A stretch of DNA of 64,000 nt from an uncultured Christensenella sp. (lineage in GTDB: Bacteria > Bacillota > Clostridia > Christensenellales > Pumilibacteraceae), in NCBI GenBank assembly GCA_910578545.1, contig CAJTPT010000002.1, positions 278,254 to 342,253 of the forward strand, read 5' to 3'. Positions 9,201-15,653 of this stretch are shown here, one piece after another; the stretch's first letter is position 1, and every line of letters begins with the position of its first letter. The position numbers and the translations under genes were made by a program. The notes beneath the pieces were generated by a model. That model had not been told where the DNA came from. It searched no databases and was given only the letters and a program-made list of their open reading frames with translations.

Positions 9201-9849
9201 AAGTGCGGGTCTTTTCCGCCTGACGTGCAAGCGGAGCAAGCCGCTCAGTATCGTTGGAAAGAATATCGTTAAGACGGATAAGGTTTTCACGAGTACGCGC
9301 GTTTTTGCGCTCCGCCTCGAGCTTTTTGTATTTATACTTGCTTATACCCGCCGCTTCCTCGAACACGGATCGACGATCCTCGGGCTTGGCATTGATTATT
9401 TCCATGACCCTGCCTTGTCCGATAATGGTATAGCCCTCTATGGCAAACCCCGCGTCGCGAAGCATGTTGTTAATATCGCGAAGCTTGCATGTAGCGCCGT
9501 TTATGTAATACTCGCTCTCGCCCGAACGGAAAAGCTTACGGGTTATAACTACTTCCTCAAACTCGCACGACGGAAAAAGCGAACGGTTGTGGTTGTCAAA
9601 CGTAAGCGAAACCTCGGCGTACGACAAAGCCTTGCGCTTTTTGGATCCGTTAAATATAACGTCCATCATTTTGGAACCACGCAAAAGCTTGGCGGATTGT
9701 TCGCCCAGAACCCACCTAACCGCGTCCGCAACGTTGCTCTTTCCGCAACCGTTAGGACCGACAATAGCCGTTATGCCTTCGCCGAACTTAACTTCTAACT
9801 TGTTGGCAAAGGATTTAAACCCGATAAGGGACAGCTTTTTAAATTTCAA
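6253..9849 (-). CDS. smc: Chromosome partition protein SMC
   Basis: SMC is the ATPase core of the bacterial condensin; it folds and segregates chromosomes with ScpA and ScpB. The 1,198-residue chain has the whole plan: Walker A GPNGCGKSNVADAV near residue 32, a long coiled coil, a hinge near 520-640 (AIVGVIGQVISVKDGF ... RATFLPITSF), a second coiled coil, the ABC signature LFSGGEKTLTAIAI, and Walker B FCILDEIEAALDD. Length is normal. The reading frame opens with TTG; no in-frame ATG lies upstream, and a weak GGGTAAC precedes it, so TTG is the likely start. It lies about 100 bases after rnc. Confidence 0.97.
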   Translation of the reverse strand: MKFKKLSLIGFKSFANKLEVKFGEGITAIVGPNGCGKSNVADAVRWVLGEQSAKLLRGSKMMDVIFNGSKKRKALSYAEVSLTFDNHNRSLFPSCEFEEVVITRKLFRSGESEYYINGATCKLRDINNMLRDAGFAIEGYTIIGQGRVMEIINAKPEDRRSVFEEAAGISKYKYKKLEAERKNARTRENLIRLNDILSNDTERLAPLARQAEKTRTYLDLKEKLKFHEVNLYINRYETASDTKDKLSEVIAGIEAQIAEAQDAYNAATDEYNSAMNELQSIDSTLERYRTELMDLSVDREKVSGQIELLKQQIEILNSQNMSLMATNATLNENYGNLTFTATEKQDELKRKNDELKLLQTQYGEFNKKYSELAELVTAEEIKINNARRALIAAMERRALVNRSVGELTAERSVISEQIEEIKARLSDYERKIAELTQSVDTKVTELESLGRERDELNAQKVQVSAENTEVVARLAQLGSELGQAKQDYSALVSRKKVLDDVQRDAYTHTVRKLLDDARTNNKIKDAIVGVIGQVISVKDGFEAAIDMALGSAVNNVVTKNEDDAKLLVEHLKVNRYGRATFLPITSFKPRSIEPNLMPLLRRNGCFGVATNALTYDSVFDPVIKGLLGSTVIVDTIDTAVSLARDSKYGFRIVTLDGDIVTPQGAITGGSKKSDATNVFSHERTLKELIGQIDALQKSIDGMQSERNELTSRNEALAKRIRELTQDIHDYDLAEAAKTAENAALRAELAAASESKIADGNTLEQLSARLAEISADLEAVEHGDDNQVDVDNAQNTKVDKQFEQLRAERDSMHDKVNDIHVHIVTLEKDIEALQNDIARLKSEAVATAARIESNNGKIVENNQTIQGFDEKIQHMSSSVSDGNDKRREEIKAKIDGLSQYKTDLNVKTVESDKARMEYNDVIAQLTERKHEQEILLAQVDVNMENMQASISDNYGLTYEDCLQYKEENYDAESGEIEIAKLRRRIQYLGSINENAVEEAQELSQKVGKLSEQRDDMMKSLADEERIIKEMSANMMRDFDACFEQIRQNFREIFRELFGGGNADLELTENEDPLLRGVEIIAQPPSKNLQSISLFSGGEKTLTAIAIMFAIMKLRPMPFCILDEIEAALDDANVGRVASMIKRFSQSTQFIVITHRKPTMEEADCLYGVTMEEEGVSTIVSVRLNDALKNAVTITKSKSE

Positions 9850-9947
9850 AGATGTTACCCGCTTTTTCGTATATGCGTAATTATTAGTTTAACACATACT
9901 ACTTAAAAAAGCAATCAAAATAAACAATAACGGAACTAATTTTGTAA

Positions 9948-10604
9948 TTATTCGGTATCGGTTTGTGCCAAAGCTTTGTAAACGGTTTCGGCAAGCTTCT
10001 TTTCGGCGTCGTGCTTTGACCTGCCTTTTTCGCAAAATCTTTTTCCGACCGCGTCCATTTCCGCCACAAACATACCGTCTTGCATGTAGGCGTCATACCA
10101 AAACAAAGAAATGCCGTGCTCTTCACCGTAATTTTTAAGTGCGCTGATATAATCGCGTTCCGGGATTACGAAGTCGTAATAAATCTTGTCGAGCACGATT
10201 CGGCACGCGTCCATACCGCCGTCCAGATACACAGCGCCCAACAGCGCCTCGAATATGTCCGACCGCGCCTTTTCCGCAAACGCATTTTTATTCACGCCGG
10301 CGCCGACGCGTAGATACCGCATAAGCCCGAGCTTGTCCACAATACGCGCAAGCGGCGTACGCGAAACGAGCGTCGACCGCTTAGCTGAAAGCCCGCCCTC
10401 GCTCGCCGTGCGGTCAAGCAAAAACAAACGCTCACCCACCAAAAAATTCAGCACACAATCGCCTAAAAACTCTATACGCTCATTGCCGACGGCAGGATGC
10501 TCGTTGACGTACGAAGAATGAGTAAACGCCGCAGACAGAAGATTACCATTATTAAAAGTATATCCAATCAAATCTTGGACACATGTTAATTCGGGATTAT
10601 TCAC
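9948..10604 (-). CDS. rnc: Ribonuclease III
   Basis: RNase III cleaves double-stranded RNA and processes rRNA precursors. The 218-residue protein has the catalytic signature NERIEFLGDCVLNFLVGERL near 41-60, a second acidic motif DIFEALLGAVYLDGG that contains the metal-binding Asp/Glu pair, and a C-terminal double-stranded-RNA-binding domain ending KHDAEKKLAETVYKAL. The start is GTG at 10604, overlapping the plsX stop by 8 bases. The rnc-smc order is conserved in Firmicutes. Confidence 0.95.
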   Translation of the reverse strand: MNNPELTCVQDLIGYTFNNGNLLSAAFTHSSYVNEHPAVGNERIEFLGDCVLNFLVGERLFLLDRTASEGGLSAKRSTLVSRTPLARIVDKLGLMRYLRVGAGVNKNAFAEKARSDIFEALLGAVYLDGGMDACRIVLDKIYYDFVIPERDYISALKNYGEEHGISLFWYDAYMQDGMFVAEMDAVGKRFCEKGRSKHDAEKKLAETVYKALAQTDTE

Positions 10605-11619
10605 TCTCGACTTGTTCCGCAGGTTTTACGTCCATGCCCGACTTAATGTCGGACAAGATATTATGCTCGTACATTCTTATGACGTTGCGAATGGACGCCT
10701 TAGTGGAAACCTCGTTGGACGAGCCGTGAGTTTTGACCACAAGCTTTTTAACGCCCAAAAAAGCCGCGCCGCCGTAAGCATGGTAATCCATTTTGGTCTT
10801 TAGCTGACCGAGAGAGCCTTTTACAAGAAGAGCGCCCATCTTGGATGTAAATGACGACATAAGCGCTTTTTTAAGTTCTTTCATTATAAGTTTGGCAGTG
10901 CCTTCCATAGACTTAATAAGAACATTACCTGCAAAACCGTCGGAAACAATTATGTCGTACTCGCCCGTCATAACATCGCGAGCTTCCACGTTGCCCACAA
11001 AGTTGAGCGAAGTATTTTCCTTTAGAAGCGCGAATGTCGCCTTTGACCGCTCATCGCCCTTGTGATCCTCGGAACCTACGGACAAAAGGCCTATTTTAGG
11101 CTCGGCAACGCCAAAAAGAGCCTTAACGTACAAGTTAGCCATAACTGCGAACTGCGCCAAAAATTCGGGCGTAGAATCAACGTTTGCTCCGCAGTCGGCA
11201 ACACACACAAGCTTGCCGTCGATTGCCGTCGGCATTACGCATGCAAGAACAGGCCGGTGAACACCCTTGATGCGTCCGACCATAAGAGTTGCACCGGTAA
11301 GAACAGCGCCCGTGCTTCCGCCACTCACAAGACCGATCGCATCCTCCGAGCCGTTCAAAAGATTGATTGCTTTAACAAGCGACGAATCCGGTTTTTGGCG
11401 AATGGCGCGCGTAGGCGTATCGTTGTTTTCGATAATCTCGGACGCATGCACAATCTCAAAATTGGTCGGAACGGGATTGCCCGCCGCTTTTCCGATAAGC
11501 TCGGAATTACCCACTACGACTATTGTATAGTCTTTAAATTCTTTTGCGGCTTCGACTGCGCCACGCACCATTTTTTCGGGCGTATCGCACGCACCGATAT
11601 CGACCATTATCTTTTTCAT
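10597..11619 (-). CDS. plsX: Phosphate acyltransferase PlsX (copy 1)
   Basis: PlsX converts acyl-ACP to acyl-phosphate, the donor for the first step of phospholipid synthesis via PlsY. The 340-residue protein has the segments IVVVGNSE, GLVSGGSTGAVLTGATLMVGR, CVADCGANVDSTPEFL, LLSVGSEDHKGD and IVSDGFAGNVLIKS that typify the family. It is preceded by a GAGG ribosome site. In Bacillus plsX is followed by fabD-fabG-acp before rnc; here those genes have moved about 45 kb away, where a second plsX is found (52423-53415). This copy remains in the ancestral spot between rpmF and rnc. Confidence 0.93.
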   Translation of the reverse strand: MKKIMVDIGACDTPEKMVRGAVEAAKEFKDYTIVVVGNSELIGKAAGNPVPTNFEIVHASEIIENNDTPTRAIRQKPDSSLVKAINLLNGSEDAIGLVSGGSTGAVLTGATLMVGRIKGVHRPVLACVMPTAIDGKLVCVADCGANVDSTPEFLAQFAVMANLYVKALFGVAEPKIGLLSVGSEDHKGDERSKATFALLKENTSLNFVGNVEARDVMTGEYDIIVSDGFAGNVLIKSMEGTAKLIMKELKKALMSSFTSKMGALLVKGSLGQLKTKMDYHAYGGAAFLGVKKLVVKTHGSSNEVSTKASIRNVIRMYEHNILSDIKSGMDVKPAEQVESE

Positions 11620-11631
11620 AATAAAACCTCT

Positions 11632-11670
11632 ACTAAAAAATTTACCCCGTTGTTCGCGGGGTAAATTTTA
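11632..11670 (-). terminator. Intrinsic terminator between rpmF and plsX
   Basis: Minus strand: AAATTTACCCCG and CGGGGTAAATTT form a strong stem with a 7-base loop, followed by six T's. It should end most rpmF transcripts and let only part continue into plsX-rnc. Confidence 0.85.
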
Positions 11671-11671
11671 T

Positions 11672-11860
11672 TTAGTCGTTACCTTGATTTTTTTCGATTT
11701 TAAGTTCGGTATCGTAATACCCGCAGTTGGGGCAAACACGATGCAACTGAACAAGCGAATGACAGTTCTTGCACTCTACCAATGCGGGTCCGGATAATTT
11801 CCACTGCGAGCCGCGGGTGTGCGTACGCTGTTTCGACGTCTTATGCTTGGGGACAGCCAT
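11672..11860 (-). CDS. rpmF: 50S ribosomal protein L32
   Basis: L32 is a small protein of the large ribosomal subunit. The 62-residue sequence begins MAVPKHKTSKQRTHTRGSQW, close to the universal N-terminus, and keeps the zinc-binding pair CKNC ... CPNC, so this is the zinc-containing form rather than the cysteine-free paralog used under zinc limitation. A strong AAGGAGG ribosome site and a consensus promoter lie upstream. The gene is followed by a strong terminator before plsX. Confidence 0.96.
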   Translation of the reverse strand: MAVPKHKTSKQRTHTRGSQWKLSGPALVECKNCHSLVQLHRVCPNCGYYDTELKIEKNQGND

Positions 11861-11886
11861 AATCCACCTCCTTATGTATCAAAATG

Positions 11887-11915
11887 ATTATACAGCATAT
11901 TGTTCGGCTTGTCAA
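11887..11915 (-). promoter_or_regulatory. Consensus promoter for rpmF
   Basis: Minus strand: TTGACA (11915-11910), 17 bases, TATAAT (11892-11887). This is a perfect housekeeping promoter, diverging from the tRNA-Gly promoter. Confidence 0.88.
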
Positions 11916-11955
11916 ACATTTTTTAACTATTTCGCAGATTTTTTATTTAAAATGC

Positions 11956-11984
11956 TTGACAAACATATTGATAAATGGTATATT
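11956..11984 (+). promoter_or_regulatory. Promoter for tRNA-Gly
   Basis: TTGACA at 11956-11961, 17-base spacer, TATATT at 11979-11984. The mature tRNA starts 37 bases after the -10 box. Confidence 0.85.
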
Positions 11985-12021
11985 GACTATGCTGTTTGAA
12001 ACAGCGCAACAAAAAACTTAT

Positions 12022-12096
12022 GCGGAAGTGGCTCAGGGGTAGAGCATCACCTTGCCAAGGTGAGGGTCGCGGGTTCGAATCTCGTCTTCCGCTCCA
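12022..12096 (+). tRNA. tRNA-Gly (anticodon GCC)
   Basis: A 75-base cloverleaf with 7-base acceptor stem GCGGAAG/CTTCCGC, D arm GCTCAGGGGTAGAGC, anticodon stem-loop with loop TTGCCAA, T arm with GGTTCGAAT, and encoded CCA. It is one of only two tRNAs on the plus strand in this window and has its own promoter and terminator. Confidence 0.96.
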
Positions 12097-12100
12097 TCAG

Positions 12101-12127
12101 GGACACCGAATCGGTGTTCTTTTTTTG
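12101..12127 (+). terminator. Terminator after tRNA-Gly
   Basis: ACACCGA and TCGGTGT form a short hairpin followed by a run of T's (TTCTTTTTTTG). Confidence 0.75.
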
Positions 12128-12204
12128 TTCACAAAACAGACGACTTTAATATCGTCGATTAATATTTATCGAGATTATACCGTTCGTCATTATTAATATC
12201 ATTT

Positions 12205-12372
12205 TTACCGTCTCCCTGACCGGTAATCATGCGTTGTAAAAAGCAAGTCATTATTTTTTACAATACGCGCCAAACACTGTACGTGGATCGCGTAATTCTC
12301 AAAATCGAACATCAGCATATTCAAAGCAAGATTAATATCGGCTAAGTGTAGCCCAACAATATTATAAAACAT
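12205..12372 (-). CDS. Small ORF, possible gene remnant
   Basis: A 55-codon open frame on the minus strand, ATG at 12372. The product begins MFYNIVGLHLADINLALNML and ends NDLLFTTHDYRSGRR. Composition looks protein-like rather than random, with regular hydrophobic spacing, but no ribosome site precedes the ATG, and the frame is open only a few codons further up. It occupies most of the otherwise empty stretch between tRNA-Gly and the macro-domain gene (12128-12413). It may be the tail of a decayed gene. I do not recognise a family with certainty. Confidence 0.3.
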   Translation of the reverse strand: MFYNIVGLHLADINLALNMLMFDFENYAIHVQCLARIVKNNDLLFTTHDYRSGRR

Positions 12373-12413
12373 TTTTTTCAAATCAAAAAACTCATAACTT
12401 CTCTAAAGTGTTG

Positions 12414-12995
12414 CTATTCAATTCTTTGGTCTACGGCATAATCCCAATCGATGACGCTCGGCGGTACGGATAACTGTTTATATGCCTGCCACATCCTTTT
12501 TGCGACGGTATCATAATCGACACAACCCGTTGCGCCGCCGAATGCGGGTATGACGACCGACTTTACCCCGCCGCTTAGCGCGGCTATCAAACACGACCGC
12601 ATGCAATGATAAATAACCATATCGTCTTTTATAATCCCGGGATAGCGCATTGTCGGCGTATGAATAAGCTTAATGCTATTTATATCTGTTTCAAGCATAA
12701 TACTCGAACCAACAGGCTGTTCCCCGTACAGATTGTCTATTATGTATTGCTGAACGCTCTTTTGCAGATCAGGTCCGAACCAATCGGTAATAGCTTGATC
12801 GTATCCGCCATCCATAAGCCCATATCCGTTTGCAGGCGACACCACGCAATCGACCTTATACTGCCTCATAAATGCGAGAAAATCCAAGCATACGACCTCT
12901 ACGTTTGGAACACTTAAAAAGTATTTATTCCAAGCGCCGCATGTTTCGATATTTCTGTCCAACAAATAGATCTTCATATCCTCAAGTTTACACAT
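12414..12995 (-). CDS. Macro-domain (ADP-ribose-binding) protein
   Basis: A 193-residue macro-domain protein. The N-terminal strand MKIYLLDRN and the loop VVSPANGYGLMDGGYDQAI match the ADP-ribose-binding loop of the fold (the NAAN..LLGGGGVDGAI pattern of other macro domains), and VVIPAFGGATGCVDYDTVAKRM matches the second phosphate-binding loop. Macro domains bind ADP-ribose or hydrolyse ADP-ribose 1''-phosphate, acetyl-ADP-ribose or ADP-ribosyl bonds; which of these applies cannot be read here. GGGGGAT precedes the ATG at 12995; an internal ATG at 12977 is an alternative start. It lies 10 bases after rtcB, so the two are probably cotranscribed, suggesting a link to RNA repair. Confidence 0.82.
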   Translation of the reverse strand: MCKLEDMKIYLLDRNIETCGAWNKYFLSVPNVEVVCLDFLAFMRQYKVDCVVSPANGYGLMDGGYDQAITDWFGPDLQKSVQQYIIDNLYGEQPVGSSIMLETDINSIKLIHTPTMRYPGIIKDDMVIYHCMRSCLIAALSGGVKSVVIPAFGGATGCVDYDTVAKRMWQAYKQLSVPPSVIDWDYAVDQRIE

Positions 12996-13005
12996 AAATC
13001 CCCCA

Positions 13006-14184
13006 TTACTCGCTCGCTTTAAAGTTATAGACCGGCTTGATTATCTTTTCGATATCCACTGTATCCGCGACAAGCGAGATTATCTCTTCCGACGGTTTAT
13101 ATGCAAACGGCGCTTCGTCCACCGTATCTTGGCAAACGGTAGTCGAATATATGCCCTGCATCGTGTTTTTAAAATCGTCGACTCTGATATTCGCACGAGC
13201 CTTGGCGCGCGACATTATTCGGCCCGCACCGTGCGGTGCGGAATAGTTCCATTCGGGATTTCCCTTGCCGATACCTATAATACACCCATCGCGCATGTTT
13301 AGCGGAATCAAAACACGCTCACCCGCCTTTGCCGAAATCGCGCCCTTGCGGATATACCTATCCGCACCGATATAGTTGTGCCTTGTCGTAAAGGAATACA
13401 ATCCGTCGACGCCGGCGCCCATAAGCGCCGAAAGTATCTTATCGCCTATCATTTTACGGTTCGAATCTGCAAACTCTGTACAAACGTCCATATCGTGCAA
13501 ATAGTCGCTTAAAGCCTCGCCATGTACGTAACACAAATCGCGCGGAAGCTTAGGGGCGCGCACAGCCGCATTTATCGCTGCAGAAAGCTCTTTTTCACGG
13601 CCCTGCGCTTTGTATTCACGAATCAACTCCGACACAGTTCCATGGTTAGCTTCCTTGATAGCTCGCTCTTGATAATATTCGGCCACCTGCTTTCCGAAAT
13701 TACGCGAACCGCTGTGAATAATCAAATACTTTTCACCGTCCTCATCGATGTCAACTTCGATAAAATGATTGCCTCCGCCGAGCGTGCCGAGCGAGCGCTC
13801 CAGCCAATCATGCTTGACCAAATGCTGTTTGCAAAGCAATGACTGTAGTAGTTCGCGCGCATAACCGTTAAACTCGCCGACATTACGACCGGACGGAATG
13901 TTGGTTTTGATAATATTGTCAAGCTCGGCGAAATCGATATCGACCTTACCGAGGCTAATGCACAGCATACCGCAACCGATATCCACACCGACAAGGTTGG
14001 GAATAATCTTATCGTTTATCGGCGCAGTAAACCCGATAACGCACCCTGCGCCCGTATGCACGTCGGGCATTATTCTTATGGGCTGACCGTCGAACACACC
14101 TGTCGTCACAAGCACATGCAGTTGCTCGAGTGCAGACTGCTCTATATTATCCGTAAAAATCTTTACGTTATCAAATTCTATCAT
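13006..14184 (-). CDS. rtcB: RNA-splicing ligase RtcB
   Basis: RtcB joins RNA 2',3'-cyclic-phosphate or 3'-phosphate ends to 5'-OH ends using GTP and manganese. The 392-residue product has the metal-site motifs MPDVHTGAGCVIG, GVDIGCGML, LGGGNHFIEV and IHSGSRNFGKQV, and the guanylylated histidine region PHGAGRIMSRAKA. It is of the shorter, Firmicutes type. The open frame extends to 14256, but a TGTTATAAT extended -10 box at 14198-14206 places transcription start near 14191, so the ATG at 14184 is the sensible start. The gene lies directly downstream of a four-tRNA array and upstream of a macro-domain gene. Confidence 0.93.
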   Translation of the reverse strand: MIEFDNVKIFTDNIEQSALEQLHVLVTTGVFDGQPIRIMPDVHTGAGCVIGFTAPINDKIIPNLVGVDIGCGMLCISLGKVDIDFAELDNIIKTNIPSGRNVGEFNGYARELLQSLLCKQHLVKHDWLERSLGTLGGGNHFIEVDIDEDGEKYLIIHSGSRNFGKQVAEYYQERAIKEANHGTVSELIREYKAQGREKELSAAINAAVRAPKLPRDLCYVHGEALSDYLHDMDVCTEFADSNRKMIGDKILSALMGAGVDGLYSFTTRHNYIGADRYIRKGAISAKAGERVLIPLNMRDGCIIGIGKGNPEWNYSAPHGAGRIMSRAKARANIRVDDFKNTMQGIYSTTVCQDTVDEAPFAYKPSEEIISLVADTVDIEKIIKPVYNFKASE

Positions 14185-14197
14185 TGTTGTAGATCCC

Positions 14198-14206
14198 ATT
14201 ATAACA
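14198..14206 (-). promoter_or_regulatory. Extended -10 promoter for rtcB
   Basis: Minus strand TGTTATAAT: TATAAT (14203-14198) preceded by TGn. There is no good -35 box. The start codon at 14184 would be only about 7-8 bases from the transcription start. Confidence 0.55.
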
Positions 14207-14217
14207 AACAGTTTTCG

Positions 14218-14267
14218 GCAAAAAAGAAAACGTCGAAAAGACGTTTCACTAATCAAATTCGACGTTT
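14218..14267 (-). terminator. Terminator of the tRNA array
   Basis: Minus strand: AAACGTCGAA (just after the tRNA-Thr CCA) pairs with TTCGACGTTT, and a nested AAACGTC/GACGTTT hairpin precedes TCTTTTTT. It separates the tRNAs from rtcB. Confidence 0.8.
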
Positions 14268-14343
14268 TGGAGCCGAAGATGGGACTTGAACCCGCAACCT
14301 ACTGATTACAAGTCAGTTGCTCTACCGATTGAGCTACTTCGGC
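14268..14343 (-). tRNA. tRNA-Thr (anticodon TGT)
   Basis: A 76-base cloverleaf: acceptor GCCGAAG/CTTCGGC, anticodon loop CTTGTAA within stem CTGA/TCAG, T loop GGTTCAAGT, discriminator T and encoded CCA. It is the last gene of the four-tRNA array. Confidence 0.96.
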
Positions 14344-14360
14344 GCACAGAGAGTAGATTG

Positions 14361-14436
14361 TGGTGCCTCGGGGCGGAATCGAACCACCGACACAGGGATT
14401 TTCAGTCCCTTGCTCTACCGACTGAGCTACCGAGGC
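14361..14436 (-). tRNA. tRNA-Phe (anticodon GAA)
   Basis: 76 bases; acceptor GCCTCGG/CCGAGGC, anticodon loop CTGAAAA in stem AGGGA/TCCCT, T arm with GGTTCGATT, discriminator A and encoded CCA. It is third in the array. Confidence 0.96.
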
Positions 14437-14443
14437 AAAAGTT

Positions 14444-14520
14444 TGGCGACCCGGAAGGGACTTGAACCCTCGACCTCCAGCGTGACAGGCTGGCGTACTA
14501 ACCATCTGTACTACCGGGCC
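14444..14520 (-). tRNA. tRNA-Asp (anticodon GTC)
   Basis: 77 bases; acceptor GGCCCGG/CCGGGTC with one G-T pair, anticodon loop CTGTCAC in stem CAGC/GCTG, discriminator G and encoded CCA. It is second in the array. Confidence 0.96.
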
Positions 14521-14527
14521 ACAAAAT

Positions 14528-14604
14528 TGGTGGACCTTCAGGGACTTGAACCCCGGACAAACCGGTTATGAGCCGGTTGCTCTAACCAACTGAGCTAAAG
14601 GTCC
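14528..14604 (-). tRNA. tRNA with CAT anticodon (elongator Met or Ile2)
   Basis: 77 bases; acceptor GGACCTT/AAGGTCC, anticodon loop CTCATAA in stem CCGG/CCGG, encoded CCA. The fully paired first base pair (G-C) rules out initiator tRNA. Whether C34 is lysidine-modified (Ile2) or plain (Met) cannot be decided by eye. It is first in the array. Confidence 0.9.
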
Positions 14605-14628
14605 AAAACCCATGTGCTAAGCTTTAAT

Positions 14629-14657
14629 AATATACAATATACAGAATAATTTGTCAA
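14629..14657 (-). promoter_or_regulatory. Promoter for the four-tRNA array
   Basis: Minus strand: TTGACA (14657-14652), 17 bases, TATATT (14634-14629), 25 bases before the first tRNA. Confidence 0.85.
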
Positions 14658-14829
14658 CAAAAAAAGCATGCTTTTTACAATGTTTTAAAAAATTTTTTAT
14701 CCTACTCTATTAGGTAAGATTAGATATGTATCATTAGATATGTCTATACAAACTATTTACATATAGCTTTACTGACAAATTCTTTTTTAAAAGAAGTATT
14801 GCGAATTTTGTATTATTGCGTAAAAATCC

Positions 14830-14858
14830 TTGACATTTACTTTTTACTGTGGTAATAT
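14830..14858 (+). promoter_or_regulatory. Promoter for tRNA-Lys
   Basis: TTGACA at 14830-14835, 17 bases, TAATAT at 14853-14858; the tRNA starts 13 bases later. The AT-rich stretch 14658-14829 between the two divergent tRNA promoters shows nothing else. Confidence 0.85.
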
Positions 14859-14871
14859 AACAATGCTTTGA

Positions 14872-14947
14872 GCATCCTTAGCTCAGTTGGTAGAGCAACT
14901 GACTCTTAATCAGTGGGTCCGGAGTTCGAGTCTCCGAGGGTGTACCA
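14872..14947 (+). tRNA. tRNA-Lys (anticodon CTT)
   Basis: 76 bases; acceptor GCATCCT/AGGGTGT with two G-T wobbles, anticodon loop CTCTTAA in stem CTGA/TCAG, T arm GAGTTCGAGTCTC, encoded CCA. It has its own promoter and terminator. Confidence 0.95.
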
Positions 14948-14980
14948 AAAATCCCGTCGACTAATGTCGGTGGGATTTTT
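14948..14980 (+). terminator. Terminator after tRNA-Lys
   Basis: AAAATCCC and GGGATTTT pair, with inner CGAC/GTCG, followed by TTTTTGCTT. It begins right at the tRNA CCA end. Confidence 0.85.
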
Positions 14981-15066
14981 GCTTATCTTCACTATATGAT
15001 AATTCCAATCGCAACAATTATCCTTTTATGCTTTACATATAAGTAATAATACTATAAACTGTAAAT

Positions 15067-15582
15067 ATGAAACCTCAAGCCGCAATTCGCCATGCAAGGC
15101 ACGACGACGTTCCGCCGATTATAGACGACAAGTGTACCGTGCTTATATTAGGATCCATGCTCTCGCCCAAATCCGCCGAGCAAGGCTTTTACTACGCACA
15201 TCCGCAAAACAGATTTTGGCGAGTGTTTGCCGCAGTATACGGGTGCGAATGCCCGAATGACAATAAACAAAAGGCAGAGCTTGCACTTTCGCACAAGACC
15301 GCATTATGGGACGTTCTTGCAAGCTGTGACATAGTAGGAGCATCCGACAGCACAATCGGCAACGCCGTCTATAACGATATTGTCGGAATTCTTTGTACGC
15401 ACCAAAGTATAACACGCATATATACGACAGGCGGCAAGGCGCATGAGCTACTTATGCGGTACAACAAAGCGCACAACAATCCGATTATCTCAAATGCCGT
15501 TAGACTACCGTCTACAAGCCCGTTAAATTGCGCTACAACGCTCGAAAATCTCATAGACGCTTATTCGGTCATTAAAACATAA
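15067..15582 (+). CDS. DNA-deoxyinosine (hypoxanthine) glycosylase, UDG superfamily
   Basis: A 171-residue protein of the uracil-DNA-glycosylase superfamily, closest by motif to the deoxyinosine glycosylases (family 6) that remove hypoxanthine from DNA. LILGSMLSPKSAEQGFYYAHPQNRFW (positions about 26-51; key parts LGSMLSPKS and HPQNRFW) is the diagnostic N-terminal segment, and LPSTSPLN near the C-terminus is the second active-site motif. It has no signal peptide and would act in the cytosol. It is one of two plus-strand protein genes. The start ATG lies about 8 bases after a TATAAA box and has no ribosome site, so the mRNA may be leaderless. A strong terminator follows. Confidence 0.85.
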   Translation: MKPQAAIRHARHDDVPPIIDDKCTVLILGSMLSPKSAEQGFYYAHPQNRFWRVFAAVYGCECPNDNKQKAELALSHKTALWDVLASCDIVGASDSTIGNAVYNDIVGILCTHQSITRIYTTGGKAHELLMRYNKAHNNPIISNAVRLPSTSPLNCATTLENLIDAYSVIKT

Positions 15583-15600
15583 TCCATTTTATCAACAAAC

Positions 15601-15641
15601 AAAAAGCACACTGTACGCAATAATCAACAGTGTGCTTTTTT
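15601..15641. terminator. Bidirectional terminator
   Basis: AAAAAGCACACTGT (15601-15614) and ACAGTGTGCTTTTT (15627-15640) form a perfect 14-base-pair stem flanked by A/T runs on both sides. It serves the glycosylase on plus and the alcohol dehydrogenase on minus. Confidence 0.92.
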
Positions 15642-15653
15642 ATCATTATACGT

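Noticed and set aside
11996..12196. 66-codon plus-strand frame over tRNA-Gly
   Set aside because: It covers the tRNA and its terminator; no ribosome site.
14299..14571. Open frames on both strands across the tRNA array
   Set aside because: They are translations of tRNA-Thr, -Phe, -Asp and -Met/Ile sequence, a well-known source of false protein calls (for example the GLEPSTSSVTGW-type text).
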